Of a stretch of 64,000 bases of DNA, positions 46,496-58,208 are shown one piece after another. A program made the position numbers and the translations under genes. Position 1 is the first letter of the stretch. The number at the start of each line of letters is the position of its first letter. Origin of the DNA: Coptis chinensis (Eukaryota; Streptophyta; Magnoliopsida; Ranunculales; Ranunculaceae). The stretch spans positions 74,371,501-74,435,500 of the forward strand of contig CM027384.1 of NCBI GenBank assembly GCA_015680905.1, read 5' to 3'. A model generated the notes under the pieces. The model was not told the origin of the DNA and searched no databases. It saw nothing but the letters and a program-made list of their open reading frames with translations.

Positions 46496-47341
46496 CTGTT
46501 TAAGGCACTCTAACTTTCATGCCTCGATATGGCTATCTCGTGTCTCGTGTCTAATCAAGAATTGCATCGATCTTGGTGAAATTGCACGCTGCGTCTCTGC
46601 AAGAGAGGCCGAACTTCGCCATTTGGAATCTGCAAGAATTTACTGGCCTGTTTCTCCCATCCATCGGTGCTCCAAACACATAACTGGGATATTTTTGGGC
46701 ATTGAACAAAAAGAAGGAAAAATAAGTTATTCCTGTTTTCCGCGGCTTCACAATTGTTAGGTGAACGAGAATTACATAAAAATTGTTGAAAGAAAGATAA
46801 CATTTTCCAACCTTGTTCCATCAATCAGATTGTAGGACATTGTTGATTGTTGTACAACAATGACCAGGTGCATCGTAGTCGACTTCTTGATCCCAAATTG
46901 TCATACAACCAAGCTTTAATCTTCCCATCCATAGCCATCGAAAAAGATAAACTGAACAAAGGAAGAACACGGAAAAAAAATAATGTAGTTGGAGTATGTC
47001 GGGACGCAAGCATGGGGGTAGAGGGGCCTATATAAAACAACCAACCAAAACAAGGTACAAGTAACATAATATTCATGAAGCTATACTAGACTACAGAATA
47101 CACTGGATATTTTCCTCGTGCATACAGAAAACACAGGTGCTTTGTGAGTTGTGACCTTCAAATGTGTATTGCTTGGCACCCGTGGTTCTGCATCCCATAC
47201 CTGCATCTACTTTATCTTTAATGATTGAGGTCCTTTACTTCTACGACATAACAAAAATGGCATGGGCCAAACATACCTTGGTAGCCTTGTCATCTCCACA
47301 ACTCACAATGCACCGCGAGAACCAATATGAGCATCTATCTG
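46496..47341 (-). pseudogene. TPL-like: Captured fragment of a TOPLESS-type co-repressor gene (WD40 part)
   Basis: On the minus strand, four exon-like blocks match the WD40 region of plant TOPLESS/TPR proteins, in the correct order. 47277-47341 has IDAHIG and CGDDKATK, with the donor GTATGT next. 47100-47200 has VWDA, TTGAKQYTFEGH and ENIQ. 46845-46945 has AMDGKIKAWLYDNLGS and, after a one-base shift, VDYDAPG. 46496-46683 starts after an AG acceptor with LCVWSTDGWEKQ, FLQIPNG and VQFHQD and ends KLECLKQ at a GTGTGT donor. Intron-like sequence lies between the blocks, so genomic DNA was captured rather than a cDNA. The intact protein (about 1100 residues, with LisH/CTLH domains at the N-terminus) recruits histone deacetylases to repress transcription in auxin and jasmonate signalling. 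Here only pieces remain, and WD repeats between the third and fourth block are missing. It is not a functional gene. Confidence 0.85.
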
Positions 47342-48460
47342 CATAAGATTAATATATTCAAAGGAAAATATAAACTCAGCAAATCTACATGTGGCTGGGG
47401 AAAAACACAATAGGGACATAAAGAACTAGAGAGACGGTTCTTCTCCTATCAGAAATCTGTGTCCCTAAACATACTTTGACACTTAAACCCATAACCGCCT
47501 TCAATCCCAACCTCCTAACCAAGAGACTGTATAGAAAATGAACGGCATAGAATAGCACCAACTCTCTAGCAGTTGGGTTCTTCTTAGGTCTGTTGTGGAT
47601 ATTAATTACCTTCAGAGGTCAGCCTAACAATTTTCATATGGGCATTCTGACATGAAGGTTCTTACAATTGTGTATAGTCTAGAACATTTTTGAGAAAAAG
47701 AGTCAAAACTGTTAGTGCGTGACAAGCTCCTTGTGGCTTCAACTTAAGTTCTCGTGAGACACTAGGGTTTTATTTTGGCTTGGTAAACACTTGGAGAAAG
47801 GATATCTGGATGATTTTGGTAAGGTGGATTACTTCAATTCTTCTGGCCCTAGTCATCCCTCGCACCTACATTCTAGTCGAAGACCGGTTCTTTCTCACGG
47901 AATAGGCTGTCATATGAACCAGACATAGACAACAATACAAGTATCAACAATCGGGAATAGTTCAAGTATCAAGAAACCTTCTAGCACAAGTGCCATAGTG
48001 GCAGACCCCTTACAAAGTTTCTCTTTTCAAGTCTTCACAAATGAGCGAAGTCCGCGAGAACACATAATGATTTAGTGCCAACAACACGGGTAAGCATCAC
48101 AAAGCATGCATGAGATCGATGCCAACCAAACTTTACTTAGTGAACTTGAAATTTTAAAAAGAGTGAGATATAAATATTTCAAAGTAGAATAGCACATACC
48201 TAAGTTTCAACATTCCTTCAAGTCGCCACCCTTTTCCCTCCTCCTTTATTCGGGCTTGGGACCGACAATGCAAATAAATTTGCATTGGCGGAGTTAAAAG
48301 GGGGTTAGTACAATTGAGTAGAGTCCACCACCTAAATATCAAACACATAGACATACATACATATGCAAGTTCCACAATGAAAAAAATAAAACTAAATAGA
48401 TGAATAAGATAAACTATTCCATCTAACAAAATTATCTATAGAAAGACAAAGTCTGCACAA
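47342..48460. other. CACTA interior without recognised gene
   Basis: No motif identified. It may include intron or flanking sequence of the captured gene to the right of the first exon block. The minus-strand frame at 48154-48429 is hydrophobic and chance-like. Confidence 0.45.
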
Positions 48461-48559
48461 AATGAAGCTTACATGTCTAATAAAGTACCTTAAGCTTACA
48501 TGGAACTCAAAATGAACCTTACATGTCTAATAAAGTACTTAAGCTTACATGGAACTCAA
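48461..48559. repeat. Tandem duplication of about 50 bases
   Basis: Two consecutive copies (48461-48510, 48511-48559) of a unit containing CTTACATGTCTAATAAAGTA and AGCTTACATGGAACTC, differing at a few bases, with the start of a third copy. It is next to the 3' end of the TNPA-like gene. Confidence 0.85.
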
Positions 48560-48588
48560 AATGAAACTTACTAGTTCAAGTTTGCTTC

Positions 48589-50016
48589 CTAACAACGAGG
48601 AGGGAGAAAATTGAGAAACGCTTTAGGCCATATAACATTTCCCTGCCCAATTTGTCCAAGGGTTCGAAAGTGGTTATATGGTTCCGGTATCTCACATGAG
48701 CTTTCGATAATCGCTTCAATGCAGACTAGGAAATTGCCATCCCCTACGGTTCTTCTACCAATTTTATGTCCTGGATCAACATTTATCACCCTCCCAGATG
48801 CAACTTTTCTCAAAGGCCAATGAGCTCTAACATCCACTTCAACATCAATGTAATTGCTTTCCTGAAAAACAGTGCAAGAAACATTACTAGTCGAGTATAC
48901 ATGTTTCATTAAGAACATAAAAAAAATTAAATAGATTACATACATTAGAAACCGTGTTGCGGAAGAGAATCGAGAAGAAGAAGATGGTCCATTAGGGGTA
49001 CTAGGCGTGATTGGTATCATCACGGGGAGAGAATCTGCACTTTGCTTGAGTCGGTGATCTACTTGCCCTTGAAATTTGTTAGTCACCTGATCAAGTTTAT
49101 TTTCAAACAAGGCGGCTAAGTCCGAAGTCGCCTTCACTTGTTTCTGATTCCTCTTGACATAAGGAGACGAATTCTTCAATTTTGATTTGGAGCAACCCGA
49201 TCCCATCAACCGCATGCGACCTCTACCATCCTTGCCAAGAACCTATTTAATTGGAAAATTTTAATTTATGCTTATAACTAATATTCTAGACTAATTTACC
49301 TTTTGAAAAAAAAACAATTAAATTTCAAACCTCTCGCCACAAAGATCACAAGTCGGGTCTGATTGAGGATTGGAGGCAGAATGTTCACCAATCTTATCCT
49401 ATTGATAGATAAACATACCAACTCCGGGTATCAATACCATATATGTATGCAAATTGAAAAATCACAAAAGGTACCATATAAAGACTTACCGCCAAATCTT
49501 GTCTTTATGAATTTTTGTTTTTCCCATGGCTATGCATGCCTAGGTACAAGTCACCACGGAAAATTTCTACATCTGGCACACCTCTTTCCTTTGCAATCTC
49601 ATGGCGAACAAGTTGTGCCGGTGTCCTTCCTGAGCAATTGGGTTCTGTTTGCTTCGCGCGATTAATTTTATTTTTTCACTTTTGCCTACACGTCATTGAT
49701 AAAAATCAAACTAGTATACAAAGAGAAATCACAATTTATCAGACAACATACTATCAAATAGGTAATGTAAAATGATTGGGTATGGTTTACAAACCTTAAA
49801 GTCGTCTGTATTACAAAGCTCCACAAAAGCTCTCCAATCCTCCAAAGGAATGTCTTCTGGGGCTTCCATTGTTCTCACTTCTTCTGGATCCTTACCATCA
49901 AGGTATGTCTTCTTTAAGTCATACTTGCGACTCCTCCAAGCAGCCGTGATCTTGTCTCGAACATAATCACAAGCAACCCCCTCATCATCATCCTCAAATT
50001 GAAACATATTATTCAA
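48589..50016 (-). pseudogene. TNPA-like (plant transposase En/Spm type) gene of the CACTA element
   Basis: The second gene of the transposon, downstream of the transposase in the same direction. At least three exon blocks show: 50016-49790 (DDDEGVACDYVRDKITAAWRSRKYDLKK, LEDWRAFVELCNTDDFK); about 49640-49500 (QLVRHEIAKERG, GDLYLGMHSHGK); and 49215-48589 (Lys/Ser-rich coil, then VDVRAHWPLRKVASGRVINVDPG and QIGQGNVIWPKAFL). The middle block resembles the Ptta/En/Spm transposase family domain, and the last the typical C-terminal region. TNPA-type proteins bind the subterminal repeats and help pair the ends. Exon joins are not certain, and stops occur in the weaker parts, so I call it a probable pseudogene. 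Confidence 0.7.
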
Positions 50017-50699
50017 ACTATCAATTATGGTTTTATAAGGGAAGATATCATTCTCAAAGACAACCTATGATCATATCCGAAAAAGATTTATAGTAAATCG
50101 GGATCTCGCTTAACAAGTGTAGCAATTTCACTAGACAAGTGATGTACACCCTTTTAGGGGAGCAAGGCTGCAAGGTGTCTTCATTAATCGAAGAACAATT
50201 TTCTCACCCGGTTTCAACCTTTTTTTCCCCCGCGGTATAGCTGGGCCTCTAGTATTACCCGACCTTCGCCGTGAAGTGGCGGACATACCTGATCATAAAA
50301 TGGGTGGAAGTCGGTGAAGCAAAATGTTATGTAGCCTAATGTCGGTAAAATGTTATGTAGCCTAATGTTATGTACCTGCCCTAGGGACTCCTGAAGTGGA
50401 ACTGAACCATGTGATGTCTTTGCTAACCATTGTAAATTACCTGATATTAAAAAAAATGCATTATCAAACAAATAATCACACATGGGGCGTTACACTAGAC
50501 AATGCCACAATAGCTAATAATATTTTCAGCAGGTCAAGTGTTTTATGAGGGCTACAAGTCAAGATGTTTAAAATTGAATAGATGTCCTTACAGAGTTAAA
50601 ATAGACATGCAATCGTCAAACAAAACGATATGTAAAGGAAAAAAGTTTAAAAAAAAAAAACATACACTTATTTTAAGTTCCAATATATAGATACATACA

Positions 50700-53600
50700 T
50701 TCACTTTTTTTTCTAAGTCTTTTTCTTCGCCTAGGAACTTCAATTTCCTCAACCATGTCTTCTTGGTCATTAAATATCACTTCGTCTTCCATTCTAATTG
50801 GTTCTTGATTCACTAGCCCCTTGAAAGGATTCATCCACAACTACATCTTCCGACACCAATCTTGTTGCATCTAGATCGAGTATACCCTTCTTGGAACCTC
50901 AATCACCGCATGCCAATCGATTCACTGGGTCTTGAGAGTAAAAGACTTGTGATACGTGCTCAGCAAGAAGAATAAATGGCTCGTCCTCCTTTGGGATGAC
51001 CCATATATATTGGACAAATTGACCAACAACAACTTTGATTCATTATCGACCTTCACACCATGTTGGAGCTTAACCCAATCACACTTGAATATAAACCGGT
51101 TCATAGTCAATACTCGGTACTCAATTGAATGATTTTTCTAATAACACCATAGTATTCAGCGGACCCATCAATTGGATTCTTATCCTTAGCACTTTCGGCG
51201 AAAGGTAGTTGGGCACTTGGTAGAAACTCCACTATTCTGATTTCGTTTAGTCATCTCGTAATCCTTGGTGACAAATAAAACCCATTCAACGTGTTACTTA
51301 TCATAAGTTCGGCCTCTCGTGTTGGTCCCCTTGCTATTTGTATGAGCTCATCATCTTTCGGGTTTTGAGCGTCAAGTTGTCTCCTTAACCATGGCATGAA
51401 CTCATCTTTTTCGGTACTCAGTCTTTGCCTACCCTTCTCCCCATGGTCCTCCTACATGTTTCGAGGAAGCTATCGTGACTCCTAAAGTGAGCAAATTTCT
51501 CATGTAAAACACATACAATACAAAAATAAAATATGGAATTGAAAAGCACATCCACAATGTAACAACACGAAAAATACGTACTTTTTCCACATATCATACT
51601 TGGGGTGGCTTTTCAATATCCATTGTCGTGCTTGTTCCCACTCAACACCTTCTAGAAGATAACGTTTCTGAGGACCAAGAGGACCAACTTCGTCTTCCTC
51701 ACTAACACTAAGAATCGAACCTGGAGGTATTGTTACCGTAGAACCCTCGGCATCTTCATCTAGTTTTTGAAGGATGCCACCCCCTCCTTCATATCCTCCA
51801 CAGTATGTCATTGTTTCCTCCTTCAAATATCTCTCTGCAATGCAACCTGCTGGACGTGCTTTGTTCGTGACAGAGTCCTTGTAGGTTTTCATTAACCTTC
51901 AAGTGCTAAAATGAATTAGGAAGATTCTGTAAAATAAATTCTAACTATTTATAAAAAATAAAAATTATTGTACCTTTCGAAAACATACATCCACCGGTAG
52001 AACACGGGTCCCAAAACACGGGCCTCATATGCCAAATGAATAGGCAGATGCATCATTATGACAAACAATGAAGGGGGGCACATTTTCTCAAGCTCACATA
52101 AGGTTCGTACCATACCCATCTCAAGTATAGTCAGCGACTCAACATCAATTCTCCTCGAGCATAGAGCACGGAAAAAGGTACAAAAACTTAGTAGAACATT
52201 TCGAGCCTCTTTCCTATCTTTATACGCATGTTGGATTAATACCGGGAGCAAATGTTGCATTAAAATGTGATAATCATGAGACTTCATCCCTTTCAGCTCC
52301 ATAGACGATCCCTCATTGGCGATAATCCTCCAATTACTACTAAAACCAACCGGAACACGCATATTTCTTAAAGTAGTAAAAAACAACTTCTTCTCCTCAG
52401 GTAACAGACACAAAACCCCACGTTTCTTCTTACGAGCATTTTTAGTCAACCAATACTTCTTTTTAATCCTTAAGAGCTCCAAGTCTTTGCGTGCATTAAT
52501 GTCATCTTTGGTTTTTACTGTGTCCAACATCATAGCAAGAAGTATTTAAATGATGTTCTTCTCAATGTGCATTACATCAAGGTTATGAAAGATGGGAAGC
52601 TCCTCCACATAGTCTAGCTCCTTCAAAAATATTGATTGCTTGTAGAAACAAGAGTCACCGTATCATATTCCTCCTCGGAATCACCACCCTTCCCTTTCTT
52701 TTCGTTTTCCCCATTTCACTTTAAGATGTTGATTCACTCTTTAACCTTCTTACCGCATATTAAATGCGGTGGTGCCCGATGTTCTTCTTTCTTGTTGAAA
52801 GTCGATTCTCTCACATCAAATCTGCTTGGATCCGATTGCCCTAGAAATAAGCCTGCGTGTCAAGATAAACATTTTTCCTCCCATGAACAAGTCTCAAAGT
52901 GGAAGTATTAGGACCACAAGGGGGCAAGCAAATCTCCCCTTAGTCCTACAACCGAGATGTTTCCATATGCGGGAGGTCATGAATTGTCCACAATAACACC
53001 GCCGCATGGTGAACACATCTCCCTTATTAGCATCTTTAACTAACACTCCGGTATCCCACAAAGACCGCAACTCAGCAACCAATGGCTGCAAGTAAACATC
53101 AATATCTTTTCCAGGCTGTTTTGGACCCTCAATAAGCAATGCAAGCATAGTGAATTGCGGTTTCATACACAGCCAAGGGGGGAGGTTGTATGTGACACAC
53201 ATTACCGGCCATGAACTATGCGAAGTGCTTTGCATTCCAAACGGATTGAACCCATCAGTAGAAAGACCCAATCGAACGTTACGAGGCTCTGACGAGAAAC
53301 TTGGGTATGTTTTATCAATATGTTTCCAAGATGAGGAGTCAACTGGGTGACCCAACTCACCACCCTTCAATCGGTTTGTAGAGTGCCAACACATTGCTTT
53401 TGCTACCCAATCAACACTGTACATTCTCTTCAACCTATCTGCTATAGGAAAGTACCGCAATTGCTTTGCAGCTTGCCTAACACGTTTTTTTTTTCTGTCT
53501 TGAATTGTTGCAAACTTGTATCTGTATGAGTTACAAGTAGGGCATTGTTCCAGGAATTCGTTATCTCCCCAATACAAGATGCAGTCATTCGGGCAAGCAT

Positions 53601-54267
53601 CAATCTTCTGGTAATTCAGCCCCAAATCCTTAACAAACTTTTCTGCTCGATATGTATCTTTCGGGATCTTATTACCATGCGGTAGTGCAACTTTAAGTAA
53701 CTGAAGCAACTCTGTGAAACCTATGTCAGACCACCCACGCTTGACCTTAATTCGGAATAGCTTAATTACAAACTTCAAGACAGTGAAGTCTTTACAGTCA
53801 GGGTATAAAGCACTTGTGGCCTCTTCAAAAATTTTATCCGACACCAATGGCTCTGCTTCATCATCATCGACTAGTCCCTCTTCAGCACCACTTCCCAAAC
53901 CCCCAAGAAATGTATCCAAGTCTTCACCACCAAATTCTTCTACCACAGTGGCAAATGCATCATTCATATTCTCGAACACATTAGAATTCATATTGGACTC
54001 TACATGTGCATCTTGTCTTTTTTCACCATGAAAAATCCAATGTAAATATGTTGGATCAAACCTCCATTTATAAACATGAAATTTCACGGTTTCGTGTGTC
54101 AATGCCTTCCCCCCATTTCTACATATGCGACACGGGCACGGTATCAGTACCTTATTATGATGGTATTTTTTTGCAAACTCTAGAAACTCATCAACACCCT
54201 TTAGAAAGCGTTCGTCATGGTGATCTAATTCAATCCAACTTCTATCGATTGGAATAGAACCCTCCAT
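50700..54267 (-). pseudogene. TNP2-type CACTA transposase gene
   Basis: The transposase that would cut the CACTA ends. The start is ATG 54265-54267 (MEGSIPIDRSWIELDHHDERFLKGVDEF). A transposase-associated N-terminal domain follows (CPCRICRNGG, HLYKWRFD-type). The TNP2 catalytic region comes next: PNDCILYWGD and CPTCNSYRYK (a zinc-binding pair), LSTDGFNPFG with a likely catalytic Asp, and NLPPWLCMKPQFTMLALLI, continuing to about 52910, where the frame breaks. 52533-51949 holds the end of TNP2 and a DUF4218-type region (LKSHD-like MKSHDYHILMQHLLPV, MMHLPIHLAYEARVLGPVFYRWMYVFERY). After a probable intron, 51892-51500 continues it (GCIAERYL). 51300-50900 resembles DUF4216, with frame breaks. Because several breaks are present, it is listed as a probable pseudogene, though 475 codons of the N-terminal part are open. 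Confidence 0.85.
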
Positions 54268-56190
54268 GGTGTATCTAGGAATAAATAAAAGATACACACA
54301 ACATTCAAAAATGTTAGACATAATAATATATCACCATGCATATATACCACATTAATCCAATCTTGTTCATATCTACAATACCAAAATGCCTAGAAGAATG
54401 CGTCGTACAAATGAATCTAATGAATGTGCAAATGGCGTCTGATTTCATGAGCGCTATTCTAGCTACAAATTTCAAACTTCCACAAGTGAAACTAATCAAC
54501 TGAGATTATTTCATGGACATGTCCGCACCAATTAAAACTAATCAACTAAAGATTAACTCATAGCACATGCCCAGACTCTAGACTAGTCAAACAAATCAAA
54601 TATTCATAACAACTGTCCAGACTAGTAAAACTAATCAAACTTTAAAAAGCAAGTAAAGTGACTAGTAATGACTAATCACCAATATCTCCAATTCGACCTT
54701 CTAAAATCCATAGGCTATCTCACAAATTTATAGACAATCAGAACATTATATCATAAGTGAATGTATCGAGACTTGTCCCTGAAATTACAGCAACCATTTT
54801 TTAAATTGACACGAGCAGTTCTATACGGGGGATGGTTGGTAGCTCTAATCTTCCAACAACAAGCACTACAAGCAGTTCTATGCAGGGAATTTGGTATTAC
54901 ATAAATACAAAACATAAATAGAAATTCTTTACCTTGAATAAAGGTTGCACTTTGAGGACAATCAAACAATCTGAGGTGTTTGGTCGAGAGATAGATTAGG
55001 TCTTGATTAAAACATCCCTTTCAAGTAGCGGGTCAAATTACCGTGTAGTTTAACATTTCAGAAATAGCATAATGAACGCGGCCTGAGAGAATAATAAAAA
55101 AAAGAAACACAATCCAAAACAAGTCATGATTTCAATACAAAGTAAAAACAGTACCCATGCGAATTTTGATCTGACTACAAAGAGAGGTCAATTTTGGTCG
55201 GTTTTCTCTTCCCTCCATTGCTTTATTGCTTTCTACTTTCGTGTCAATTTGCATCACTTCTCTTTTACTGTTTTAATATATGTGCCATCAAATCTTGATA
55301 GTTATGTATTATATAAATGTTTGATTGTTCCTCAACACGCTACTTGAGGTTGAGGAGGATGCAACTCATTCTTCATCTAACATCAAATTTTCAAACGTGA
55401 CCACTTCATTTTGTTAATCTACAAACTTCTCGAGATATTCTACTTCAATTTAATTATTATACAGCTATGCAGTTTATTCCCCGGCTTCTTGAAGTTATCT
55501 ATTCAACGCAAACCACTCTTTCATACTATGTCCCAAGAGAAAGGTTTAGATAACCATTTACATTGCCCCGACATACGTCATTTTCCTAAACACTGAAATT
55601 ACAAAAGGCACAGACTATCCGATCAAAGGAGATAAAAAAAGGTACCAACAACTGAGGGTGAAAAATTGAAGCGTCCACTTCTTCTAATGGCTAACAAAAT
55701 TCTTATTATTGATACTACTTTGATAACAACAACATCTAATATTAGATTAAAAAACGAAAAAAAAAAAAATCAAATAAAAATCAATGTTTAATAGCATAAT
55801 AAGTCACCTTCAATTTGTAATGGAGGAATCGCTCGAGAAGAGAAAACGAAGCTTGTAATCCCTTTCCCACTTAGTAAATCCTAAGAAAATTTAAATTGAA
55901 AAATTAGTTCTCCCAGTTGGCAAAAAAAAATCGGTGCTTGAAAAAAATCGGTGCTTGAAATACCTTCTTGAGATGAGAGAAGAAGGAAACGGAAAAGAAA
56001 AATGGGGTTGAGTGGCGGTGGGGGATGAAGTGTTTTAACTGTTGGCGGTGGTGGGGATGAAGTGTTTTTAACTGTTGGCGGTGGGAGATGAGAGAAGAAG
56101 GAACAAACCGATCTTTTATGTTTTCTTTTTTTTTTTTAAGTGTTTTTAACCTGTTGGGAGGGAAGAAAGTGGTCACCCCGCCCAAACTTT
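54268..56190 (-). other. CACTA 5' region without recognised gene
   Basis: Upstream sequence of the transposase gene, presumably promoter and leader. It is A/T-rich, with frames that lack motifs. A direct repeat of AAATCGGTGCTTGAAA occurs at about 55926-55960. A repeat of about 33 bases (GTTGGCGGTGGxGGATGAAGTG type) is seen two to three times at about 56010-56095. Confidence 0.5.
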
Positions 56191-56439
56191 TCAGCTATAA
56201 AGCCCACGGTCGAAACGCGTGTAGAACAGTGTCGTGTTAAAAAATTTGTACCCGACGGTTTTGGCGTAGCTCTACCCACGCCCAATTAAAGAGATAAACC
56301 GTGGCTAAAGGTATCAAAGGCACGAAACGAGAAAAAATGTATTTGCTACGGTCAAAATCCGTAGGAAACTATGCAAGGGTTTATGACCGTGGCTAAAAAT
56401 ACCGGGAATCCGTGGGGAAAAATCGATTTTCTTGTAGTG
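56191..56439. repeat. CACTA right end: subterminal repeats and TIR
   Basis: Copies of CCCACGGTC, CCGACGG and ACCGTGGC-type motifs in both orientations (56200-56425) precede the terminal inverted repeat, whose minus strand starts CACTACAAGAAAATCG. It pairs with the left end at 43585. Confidence 0.9.
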
Positions 56440-56560
56440 TATCTTTTTAACTTAGTCCCTCATTGTCACACTTTTTCACTTAACTCCCTTTTTCACGTTT
56501 TCTTAATTCTTCAACATAGCACCTTCATCTTCGTTTGCTCCTCTGTTGAAGAGGGGGCAC

Positions 56561-57183
56561 TGTGTATACCTTACATCATATTTCTGGTCCAAAGTGGACT
56601 TTCACCATGGACCGGGTGTGGGACCAGTGAACCCTACGTCATATTTTCGGTCTAGAGTGTATTTAGACCATGGACCTGGTGTTGGCCCAGCAACGGACAA
56701 GCCTGGTAGCTGTTAAAAATGTTGTGGATCATCCGATTCTTTAATCTGTCAAAGTTTACAATAGGTCCAGGGCCCATCTGGACTGCCCAAGTTCATGGAC
56801 CCAATCCGTCCTGATCACTCGGATCTAGTAATACGATCCGCGGAAGCAAGAGACCCTAGTGTAATCCGATAAGATCTTGCACAAGGATAGAATGAAATCT
56901 TGGGGAATGATCCTATTTGAGAAGTAGGATCATACTAGGATTCATCAAGGAAGGCAATCTCTGAGAATCACTTTCTTGGTCGCCAATGTAGGAGATTGCT
57001 ATATATACGGAGGCTTCTGCAGCCACCAGAACTACGTTTTAAGAGACTTGATCCTGGATTCTTCACTGGGTACGTAGGCAACCAGAACGTTGGTGCAGTC
57101 GCTCTTCTTCCAAAATACCTAATCCCATAGCTTTTGGAAGTATCATTACATCGGGAGTGTCGGGTTAACTTTTTGCCCCGACA
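56561..57183 (+). mobile_element. Solo LTR G (Tat-type), 623 bases
   Basis: Starts TGTGTATACC and ends GCCCCGACA. The 5-base target duplication GGCAC is present on both sides (56556-56560, 57184-57188), so this is a complete solo LTR. The plus strand has a TATA box (TATATATAC, about 57000) followed by GGGTACGTAGGCAACC, the R/U5-type motif also seen in E, which sets the orientation as plus. No internal sequence remains. Confidence 0.88.
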
Positions 57184-57373
57184 GGCACAACTCATAAACG
57201 GTTGACAACTTTTGGAATTCAAGGTGTACAAGAACATCAAGCTTATAGTTTTGCAATTGAAATCCCAAATGTATCTTCTCTTGCTTAGTAAAATCCATAG
57301 GATAAAATTTATTTGCAAGCTTGCAAATCTCATCAGCTTTGAATGATTTAAAACCATCCCTAGGATTTAGAGC
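57184..57373 (-). pseudogene. hAT-type transposase fragment (C-terminal region)
   Basis: About 60 codons on the minus strand read LNPRDGFKSFKADEICKL, then NKFYPMDFTKQEKIHLGFQL and ELDV-like residues, then KLSTVYELC. This is the pattern that precedes the dimerisation domain in plant hAT transposases of the TTF-type zinc-finger group. The catalytic core and the dimerisation domain are absent. Solo LTR G cuts it at the left, and element H appears to cut it at the right. Confidence 0.65.
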
Positions 57374-57690
57374 TGAGCTCACTCAATCTCTCTTTTTCTT
57401 CTTTCTCTCTCTCCTTCTCTCTCTCCTTCTCACTATTCTCTCCTCTTTTCTTACCCTAGCAGTCTCTTCTTTTTTCTCATCCCACATCTTCTTTATATAT
57501 ACCTCTCCTCCCCTTCTAGGCCATCCATCTGTCGCACCATCGCATGACTCACCTTCATACCGTACGTATGCCACATCGCGGTCTAGGATTCCGCGGTACT
57601 GATCTCGTACTTCCCCTCTTTTTCCTCTTATGTTGTGTCCTATCCGCTGCACCGCTGACCGAGTCCAACTTCCAACACTATGCCACTACA
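57374..57690 (-). repeat. Probable 3' LTR of element H
   Basis: On the minus strand, a purine-rich GAGAAGGGGCATT is followed by TGTAGTGGCATAG, as at a polypurine tract/LTR junction. The LTR would contain a TATATATAAAG box (minus strand, near 57495) and a GA-rich R/U5, and end at GAGCTCA (57374). The length is short for this lineage, and neither the left boundary nor a target duplication can be checked. Confidence 0.35.
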
Positions 57691-58208
57691 AATGCCCCTT
57701 CTCGACTCCGCGGTCCTGTTAATGGATCCGGGGTCGAGAACTTTCCTGGATACTCTCTTTTCACTATGCACGCTTCCCTTTCCTCGATTTGTGTGTGATG
57801 GGACTGCACTCATCACGCGCATTTTCAGCTGCCCCTCGTACCTCGCGCTTCCACGTGTCTCAATTTGGTTGGCGGTCTACCCGACTCCTCGAATTCCCCA
57901 ATGTCCATAATTACCTCTTTGCCCTCCCTTTGTTTAAACTTCCTTCTTCTCCCTCTTTTTCATTTTATTCCGCCCCTTCATCTTCTCTTTTCCACTGCTT
58001 CTCCATTTTTGCTCTCTTTCTATCTGTTTCCGGCTTGCGTGCGCTCCTTCGGTCTTCCGGCGGTTCCTTCCCCTCACTGGCTCTCTACTCAAGCATAAAC
58101 ACTCTCTTTTTGGTTCTCGTCGGTACGTTTTCTAGGCCTTGCTTTATTTTTGTTCAAGCTAAATAGTAAATTCTTTCCATTTTCTGCATCTGTCTCTCTA
58201 TTTTTCTG
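57691..58208 (+). other. Region before the antisense gene of element H
   Basis: C/T-rich noncoding sequence between the putative LTR and the antisense gene. It should hold the promoter, by analogy with element E, but no clear TATA box is seen close to 58209. Frames here (57789-58166) look like low-complexity Ser/Pro/Phe translations. Confidence 0.45.

Larger units (their letters stand above)
43585..56439 (-). mobile_element. CACTA (En/Spm) DNA transposon with captured TOPLESS fragment
   Basis: 12,855 bases bounded by inverted CACTACAAGAAAA termini (43585-43597 and 56427-56439) and flanked by the 3-base target duplication TAT (43582-43584, 56440-56442), the standard CACTA signature. Subterminal regions carry many copies of ACCGTGG/ACCGTCGG-type motifs. 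The interior encodes a TNP2-type transposase and a second, TNPA-like gene, both on the minus strand. Between these and the left end is a piece of a host TOPLESS gene. The coding regions hold some frame breaks, so current activity is uncertain. Confidence 0.95.

Noticed and set aside
56543..56560. Purine run GAAGAGGGGGCAC before LTR G taken as a polypurine tract of a plus-strand element
   Set aside because: GGCAC is the target duplication and recurs after the LTR, so G is a solo LTR and the purine run is host sequence.
57383..57652. Minus-strand Arg/Glu-rich frame of 89 codons
   Set aside because: It is a translation of a CT/GA-rich low-complexity stretch inside the putative H LTR.
57789..58166. 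Plus-strand ORF of 125 codons before the antisense gene of H
   Set aside because: It is a low-complexity Ser/Phe/Leu translation of C/T-rich DNA with no domain, overlapping another frame of the same kind.
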